Assembly (NCBI GenBank): GCA_017526905.1 | Contig: JAFXQT010000011.1 | Coordinates: 1 to 64,000, forward strand | From: Bacteroidaceae bacterium | Lineage (GTDB): Bacteria; Bacteroidota; Bacteroidia; Bacteroidales; Bacteroidaceae | Length of the DNA stretch: 64,000 bases | Reading direction: 5' to 3' | Part shown: positions 60,801-64,000 of the stretch, one piece after another | How positions within the stretch are numbered: the first letter of the stretch is position 1 | Layout of the letters: each line of letters begins with the position of its first letter | Notes under the pieces: generated by a model | Told to the model about the DNA's origin: nothing | Databases searched by the model: none | What the model saw: the letters and a program-made list of their open reading frames with translations, nothing else | Program-made: the position numbers and the translations under genes

Positions 60801-61092
60801 CGACTTCGGCCCCTTCTACTTCACCACCGTCAGCATCAAGAACATCCGCGTGGCCGACGGCACCCTCACCATCGGCGCACAAACCGTCGACGGGTGGCTC
60901 AAGGCCGACAACTTCCGCCTGTACCAAACCGAGGGCATGCTCACAGGCATCGACGCTGCGGCCGCAGCCACCCCGCACGCCCACCGGCAGGCCTACGACC
61001 TGCAAGGCCGGCCGGTGCCGGCCGCTGCCCTCCGTCAGGGCCAGCCGAAGGGCATCTATATCGTGGGCGGTCGCAAGAAGGTGGTCCGATAG
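57850..61092 (+). CDS. C10-family (streptopain/SpeB-like) cysteine protease, secreted, multidomain
   Basis: This 1080-residue protein has a signal peptide (about 19 residues). A Spi/SpeB-type propeptide has YIYSRGEGQGFVIVSGDDCL at about 67-86. The protease core has Cys172 in CLTGCVATAASQVVYYW, His313 in TNGGHAVVLDGYN and the Trp region FHFNFGWGGQGDGWY. About 650 further residues of Thr/Ala-rich beta modules follow. A carbohydrate-binding-like module at about 880-1030 includes LIQNPSFESGTSKWTIKK. The tail AYDLQGRPVPAAALRQG and KGIYIVGGRKKVVR resembles type IX sorting tails. C10 proteases cleave host proteins; targets are unknown. The start at 57850 is preferred over the upstream ATG at 57709, which precedes the promoter. 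Confidence 0.93.
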   Translation: MKKILFALWAFIVCLNLQADPISAERARTIAARFAANADSPRLVHKAARRSPARAGSHSAADAPLYIYSRGEGQGFVIVSGDDCLPEVLAIVEQGDWDEATLPPTLLEWVDGYADLIEAAQAQQRPARQPRQAAGTRTIPALCQTHWNQSWPYNNRCPWRKDDPNSRCLTGCVATAASQVVYYWHRDNPSRSGYATPTYGYGSPVTESVPKNTPLRWDLMQTSYGGNTPAEMQSAVADLMFITGASTWLTYGSSTSGQISDLVNTLNGQYNLSSTCWYKSGNSQDYWEKIIIDDLEAGRPIVYSGVHPTNGGHAVVLDGYNHTNNLFHFNFGWGGQGDGWYTVDDQTGMNGFNSQQGMTFRIHPKAYNVAGKILNVKQGDTFAQRVDNTIRVSYTNHSTVPQTGIYLFCLTGNNKPSSIDKATRKDESTVVPVDGTGVTEFTFKPTLATSVYTIYLTDANCTVLDKAEHIGVAATTPDLTLQALGVNGAATATESISVDGSPQQVTVATVFNTSATVTASLSNSAQATLCQPSLTCQLDTYDATAGFAKSTTKSHSDTQFTPAGTEEVTFAFTRLKENVLYRATLVPTSTVPITGSDAQAVYFRIQPADLAIAAATDDEVTLTGHWNDEAFASLATTPSAVRYDLTAVQGNVSHPQASNPNALFYVGSNSVAKGQNIVQDGICQQLVVEPGYRFAPKEAFKAKQASMHIRTGIAAWNLLCIPFQAEVPTGAFARRVTDYNSSGAVNKADSLSSPIAAGAEHLLMSSVDELTLAGTDCTIQPTPLDVLCTTSVKVSTIYTTKDTQNKKLAEAIGEAELRIPDIQATADPEAMRQLSATIAQAKACFTAQPYREQIKAMTATLSDALEQAEATHLDFTADGKVNLTSLIQNPSFESGTSKWTIKKPTGVSSTAQNITTSQANYMAGADGERVLYLSYKQGADNAYFFQTLDNVPEGIYELQADLASDRDCQVCLFAGTDTVRVAATDFGPFYFTTVSIKNIRVADGTLTIGAQTVDGWLKADNFRLYQTEGMLTGIDAAAAATPHAHRQAYDLQGRPVPAAALRQGQPKGIYIVGGRKKVVR

Positions 61093-61138
61093 CCCCGTTC
61101 GCATCCAATAGGAAAGTCAAATATAATTCATAACAGCC

Positions 61139-62080
61139 ATGTCACTAATCACATGTCCAGAATGCGGCAAGCAGGTGTCAAGCAAGGCACCCCACTGTCC
61201 GCACTGCGGCGTACCCATCGAGCACAACGTGAAACGGTGCCCCGTGTGCAACGCCTATGTCCTGATGAGCGCAGACGAGTGTCCGCACTGCAACGCTAAG
61301 TTCGTGAACAAGCCTGCCGCTCCTACCCCATCCACCCCAAGCACGCCGGCCAGTGCGGCCAACGTACCGCCAGCCGACCATGGTGTTGCACCTGCAGCAC
61401 CTGCGGCACCGGCAGCCACCGGCAGCCCCGCACCGGCCGGTCCGGCCGTGAAGCAGGGCCTGCTTGACGGCGGCGAAGGCAACACGCCCGAAACACCCCG
61501 AAAGGGCAAGGGCCACACCCCCTGGTACCTGCTCGTGCTGCTCATCCTCGTCATCGCCATCGGCGGCTTCTTCTACTGGGAGAACCAGAACCAGCAGCAA
61601 GCCGAGGAGCAGGCCTACCTGCTGCTCATGGACTGCCAGGACCCGCTCAACTACGAGGACTTCATAGCCCAGTTCCCCGACAGCAAGCATATCGACGAGG
61701 TGCGCACACGCCTGCGCGAACTGCAATCGGCCAAGTCCGAGTTTGATGCCGCCCTGGCAGCTGGCAGCGTGCAGCGGCTGCGCGACTTCATCAAGAACCA
61801 CCCCGACTCGCCCTTCAAGCCACAGGCCCTGAGCCGCATCGACTCGCTGGATTGGCTCGCAGCTACCACCGCCGGCTCGTCGGTTGCCTATCAGCTCTAC
61901 ATCGACCAGCACGAGAACGGCGAACACATTGACGCAGCCTTTGTGGCCCGCGACGAAGCCGCCAAACGCGAGGAGCAGGCACGTGCCGACTCTGTGGCAG
62001 CCGCACGCGCCAAAGCGGCCGCAGCCGACTCTGTGGCGGCTGCAACCGAGAGCACCGGTGTTGATGTGCTGGTTGAATAA
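61139..62080 (+). CDS. Double zinc-ribbon single-pass membrane protein
   Basis: This 313-residue protein has two zinc ribbons at the N-terminus with Cys6, Cys9, Cys20, Cys23 and Cys34, Cys37, Cys48, Cys51 (CPECG, CPHCG, CPVCN, CPHCN). A Pro/Ala/Thr-rich linker follows (about 55-105). One membrane helix lies at about 128-146 (WYLLVLLILVIAIGGFFYW), and the helical domain after it is periplasmic by the positive-inside rule. The tail is rich in Ala/Asp-Ser-Val repeats (RADSVAAARAK, AADSVAAATES). Function is unknown; zinc-ribbon membrane proteins often act as adaptors. It lies 46 bases after the C10 protease gene on the same strand. Confidence 0.8.
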   Translation: MSLITCPECGKQVSSKAPHCPHCGVPIEHNVKRCPVCNAYVLMSADECPHCNAKFVNKPAAPTPSTPSTPASAANVPPADHGVAPAAPAAPAATGSPAPAGPAVKQGLLDGGEGNTPETPRKGKGHTPWYLLVLLILVIAIGGFFYWENQNQQQAEEQAYLLLMDCQDPLNYEDFIAQFPDSKHIDEVRTRLRELQSAKSEFDAALAAGSVQRLRDFIKNHPDSPFKPQALSRIDSLDWLAATTAGSSVAYQLYIDQHENGEHIDAAFVARDEAAKREEQARADSVAAARAKAAAADSVAAATESTGVDVLVE

Positions 62081-62095
62081 GAAAAATCAAGATTC

Positions 62096-63547
62096 CTACC
62101 CCCGGCGTTCCAGCTGCACCACATTCTCAACATGGTGCGTGTGCGGGAACATATCCACGGGCTGAATGCGCGTGACCTTGTAGTCTGCATCGAGCAGCGC
62201 AAGGTCGCGCGCCTGCGTTGCAGGGTTGCAGCTCACATACACAATGCGGCGCGGGGCGGCCTTCAGTATCACCTCCACCACGTCGGCATGCATGCCGGCA
62301 CGGGGCGGGTCGGTAATAATGATGTCGGGCCTGCCGTGCGTGGCAATAAACTGCTCGGTGAGCATGTCCTTCATGTCGCCGGCAAAGAACTGCGTGTTGT
62401 CAATCCCGTTCAGGGCACTGTTCACTTTGGCGTCCTCGATGGCCTCCGGCACATACTCGATGCCGATCACCTTCCGCGCCTTGTGCGCCACGAAATTGGC
62501 TATGGTGCCCGTGCCGGTGTACAGGTCGTAAACCAGCGGCCGTTCCTCACCGACAACGCCGTCGGCATCGTCTTCTGGCTCGAAGGCAAAACTGCGGGCC
62601 ACTTTGTACAACTCGTAGGCCTGGTTGGTATTGGTCTGATAGAAACTCTTGGGGCCCACCTTGAAGCGGAGGCCCTCCATCTGCAGGAATATGTGGTCGT
62701 CGCCACGGAACACCACCACTGGAAGGTCGTTGAAGGTGTCGTTGAACTTTTGATTGTTCACATAGAGCAACGATGTGATTTCCGGGAACTTATCCGCCAG
62801 GTGCTGCAGTAGCGCTTCAGCCTGCTGCTGTGCTTCGGCCGAGTCTATGCAGAACTGCACCAGCAGCATCAGCCCCCCTGTGTTCGAGGTGCGAATCATC
62901 ATGCCGCGCAGCAGTCCCTCGTGGGCCCGTTGGTCGTAGAACGACAGCCCGTGTACATAGGCATAGTCGCGTATGGCCAGACGCAGCCGGTTGTTCACCG
63001 GTTCCATCAGGTGGCACTCGTCAATAGGCAAGATCTTGTCGAAGGACCCGCCGGCATGGAAGCCCACCGCCCCAGGCAGGTCGAACGTCTGTCCGCTCTG
63101 AATCTGCTGACGCGTCAGCCACGCCTTGTTGGCGCAGCCAAACTCCAGTTTGTTGCGGTATTCGCGCGTCTGTGCGCTGCCCAGAATGGGCGAACAGGCA
63201 GGCAGTTCCACCTTGCCTATGCGTGTCAGCGCATCCATCACCTGCTGCTGTTTCCACCGCAGCTGTTCCTCGTAGGGCAGGCACTGCCACTTGCATCCGC
63301 CACACACGCCGAAGTGTGGGCAGAAGGGTTCCGCACGCAGCGGCGAGGGCTGGACAATCCGCACGGCCTCGGCCTCGGCATAATGGTGCTTCTTGCGAGT
63401 GAGCTGCAAATCGACCACATCGCCAGGCACCACCAGCGGCACAAACACCACCAGGTCGTCCACACGCACCAAGGCCTTTCCCTCGGCGGCCACAGCCTCA
63501 ATAGTCACGCCCTGCAGCAAGGGCAACGTCTTCTTCTTTCTTGCCAT
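62096..63547 (-). CDS. rlmD: 23S rRNA (uracil-5-)-methyltransferase RlmD/RumA family
   Basis: This 483-residue protein starts with a TRAM domain (LPLLQGVTIEAVAAEGKALV; VPGDVVDLQLTRKKHHYAEA). The iron-sulfur cysteines are in CPHFGVCGGCKWQC. The SAM-binding region is YDLYTGTGTIANFVAHKARK, and the catalytic Cys lies in IVYVSCNPATQARDLALL. The family makes 5-methyluridine in 23S rRNA. RlmD versus RlmC cannot be fixed by eye, so the symbol is tentative. MARKKK at 63547 matches the family start and lies 19 bases from a TACCTTTGT box. It converges with the zinc-ribbon gene, with 15 bases between stops. Confidence 0.93.
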   Translation of the reverse strand: MARKKKTLPLLQGVTIEAVAAEGKALVRVDDLVVFVPLVVPGDVVDLQLTRKKHHYAEAEAVRIVQPSPLRAEPFCPHFGVCGGCKWQCLPYEEQLRWKQQQVMDALTRIGKVELPACSPILGSAQTREYRNKLEFGCANKAWLTRQQIQSGQTFDLPGAVGFHAGGSFDKILPIDECHLMEPVNNRLRLAIRDYAYVHGLSFYDQRAHEGLLRGMMIRTSNTGGLMLLVQFCIDSAEAQQQAEALLQHLADKFPEITSLLYVNNQKFNDTFNDLPVVVFRGDDHIFLQMEGLRFKVGPKSFYQTNTNQAYELYKVARSFAFEPEDDADGVVGEERPLVYDLYTGTGTIANFVAHKARKVIGIEYVPEAIEDAKVNSALNGIDNTQFFAGDMKDMLTEQFIATHGRPDIIITDPPRAGMHADVVEVILKAAPRRIVYVSCNPATQARDLALLDADYKVTRIQPVDMFPHTHHVENVVQLERRG

Positions 63548-63565
63548 AAAACCATGATTTTGGGC

Positions 63566-63574
63566 ACAAAGGTA
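63566..63574 (-). promoter_or_regulatory. -7 promoter box for the RlmD-type gene
   Basis: The minus strand reads TACCTTTGT, 19 bases before the start at 63547. Confidence 0.65.
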
Positions 63575-63861
63575 GCCCTTTTGCGCGAACCCGCCAACAC
63601 GCAGCCCGCTTTTTATGCTTTTTGCCTGCATTTATTGGTGCCCGCACACCCCTACGATAATGCAACAGCAGCTGCAAACCGGATGTTGCAGCTGCTGTGG
63701 TATAAACAGGTGCCATGCTCACTTTTCATTGAAGTTTCAGGAATTCCCATTCCTTTGACTAACACACGCCCCCGCCCCTCGGGGGCGTGTGTAACTCAAG
63801 CTGTTAGGGCACATGCGAAAGTTGAGTAACTCTTATTCTTCACTTTTCACTCTTTCGCTTT
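63575..63861. other. Intergenic region with two large hairpins
   Basis: No credible gene is seen. It holds a 13-bp stem ACAGCAGCTGCAA (63665-63677) with TTGCAGCTGCTGT (63686-63698), the terminator at 63762-63792, and a final stretch of TTCACTTTTCACTCTTTCGC type repeats (63838-63865). Similar repeats lie in the nqrD-nqrE gap near 38380. Confidence 0.55.
63762..63792. terminator. GC-rich terminator hairpin
   Basis: ACACACGCCCCCG (63762-63774) and CGGGGGCGTGTGT (63780-63792) are perfectly complementary, with a 5-base loop. It most likely ends the minus-strand Gly-rich gene whose stop is at 63862. Confidence 0.75.
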
Positions 63862-64000
63862 TCACCGTCCGCCGCGGCCCCCACGGCTGCTGCCGCTGCC
63901 ACCGCTACGGGTAACGCCGCCGCTGAAACTGCCACCACGGCTGCTGCCGCCGCTGAAGCTGCTGCCACGCGAACCGGCTGCCGAACTGCTGCCGCGCGAG
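63862..64000 (-). CDS. C-terminal part of a Gly/Ser/Arg-rich protein (cut by window end)
   Basis: Only the last 45 codons are visible. They read FSGGSSRGGSFSGGVTRSGG and end SSRGGRGGR before TGA (complement of 63862-63864). The composition matches the C-terminus of the protein at 21235-22380 (FSGGGGRRGR), so the two are probably paralogues with low-complexity tails. No function can be given. Confidence 0.65.
   Translation of the reverse strand, partial: SRGSSSAAGSRGSSFSGGSSRGGSFSGGVTRSGGSGSSRGGRGGR

Overview
The window looks like chromosomal DNA from a GC-rich member of the Bacteroidales, most likely Prevotellaceae or a close relative. Four things point there: Bacteroidetes-type promoters (TAnnTTTG, mostly TACCTTTGC) in front of many genes, genes with no clear Shine-Dalgarno sequence, a six-gene Na+-translocating NADH:quinone reductase operon, and a bifunctional Fkp with a C10 (streptopain-type) protease. 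The species cannot be fixed from the sequence alone.

Layout. 1-240: hairpin-bearing intergenic repeats. 268-7669: an aspartic protease, a multidomain GH43 glycosidase, a Cthe_2159-type beta-helix protein, a 46-residue ORF and a TtcA-type tRNA thiolase. 7686-13403 (minus): manC, fkp and a TonB-dependent receptor in a tight operon for GDP-mannose and GDP-fucose supply plus outer-membrane uptake. 13621-19321: glnS, a TPR protein, reverse rubrerythrin and nadE. 19558-22380 (minus): a FadL/OmpP1-type porin and a Gly/Tyr/Ser-rich secreted protein. 22622-32491 (plus): fabD, a GH13 amylase, then a sulfate activation and sulfonation cluster of SLC13 transporter, cysC, cysD, cysN, sulfotransferase and SGNH hydrolase. 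A degraded AT-rich cassette (28515-29121) separates cysD from cysN. 32576-36051 (minus): a Ser-type sulfatase and a 652-residue secreted protein. 36236-42891 (minus): nqrABCDEF, in which NqrC has a 147-residue tail with 32 cysteines. 43019-51929: a TamB-like protein, transketolase, two tandem deoxynucleoside kinases and riboflavin synthase. 52033-64000: tRNA-Ser, an SF1 helicase, a C69 dipeptidase, an IS-like remnant, an ECF S-component with a DUF1893 protein, tRNA-Ala, a C10 protease, a zinc-ribbon membrane protein, an RlmD-type methyltransferase and the C-terminus of a second Gly/Ser/Arg-rich protein.

How genes work together. SLC13 import, CysD/CysN (ATP sulfurylase) and CysC (APS kinase) would supply PAPS directly to the adjacent sulfotransferase. 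No PAPS reductase or sulfite reductase is present here, so the cluster looks built for sulfonation rather than cysteine synthesis. The convergent sulfatase could reverse such chemistry or attack host sulfate esters. ManC makes GDP-mannose and Fkp salvages fucose to GDP-fucose, feeding surface glycan synthesis. NQR supplies a sodium motive force.

The most unusual observation is the cysteine-rich, repeat-built tail on NqrC. Next are the sulfonation island with its decayed effector/immunity-like insertion, mirrored GC-rich repeats in two nqr gaps, and a possible ATA start codon for the TamB-like gene. All functional calls come from reading motifs by eye; no database search was run.
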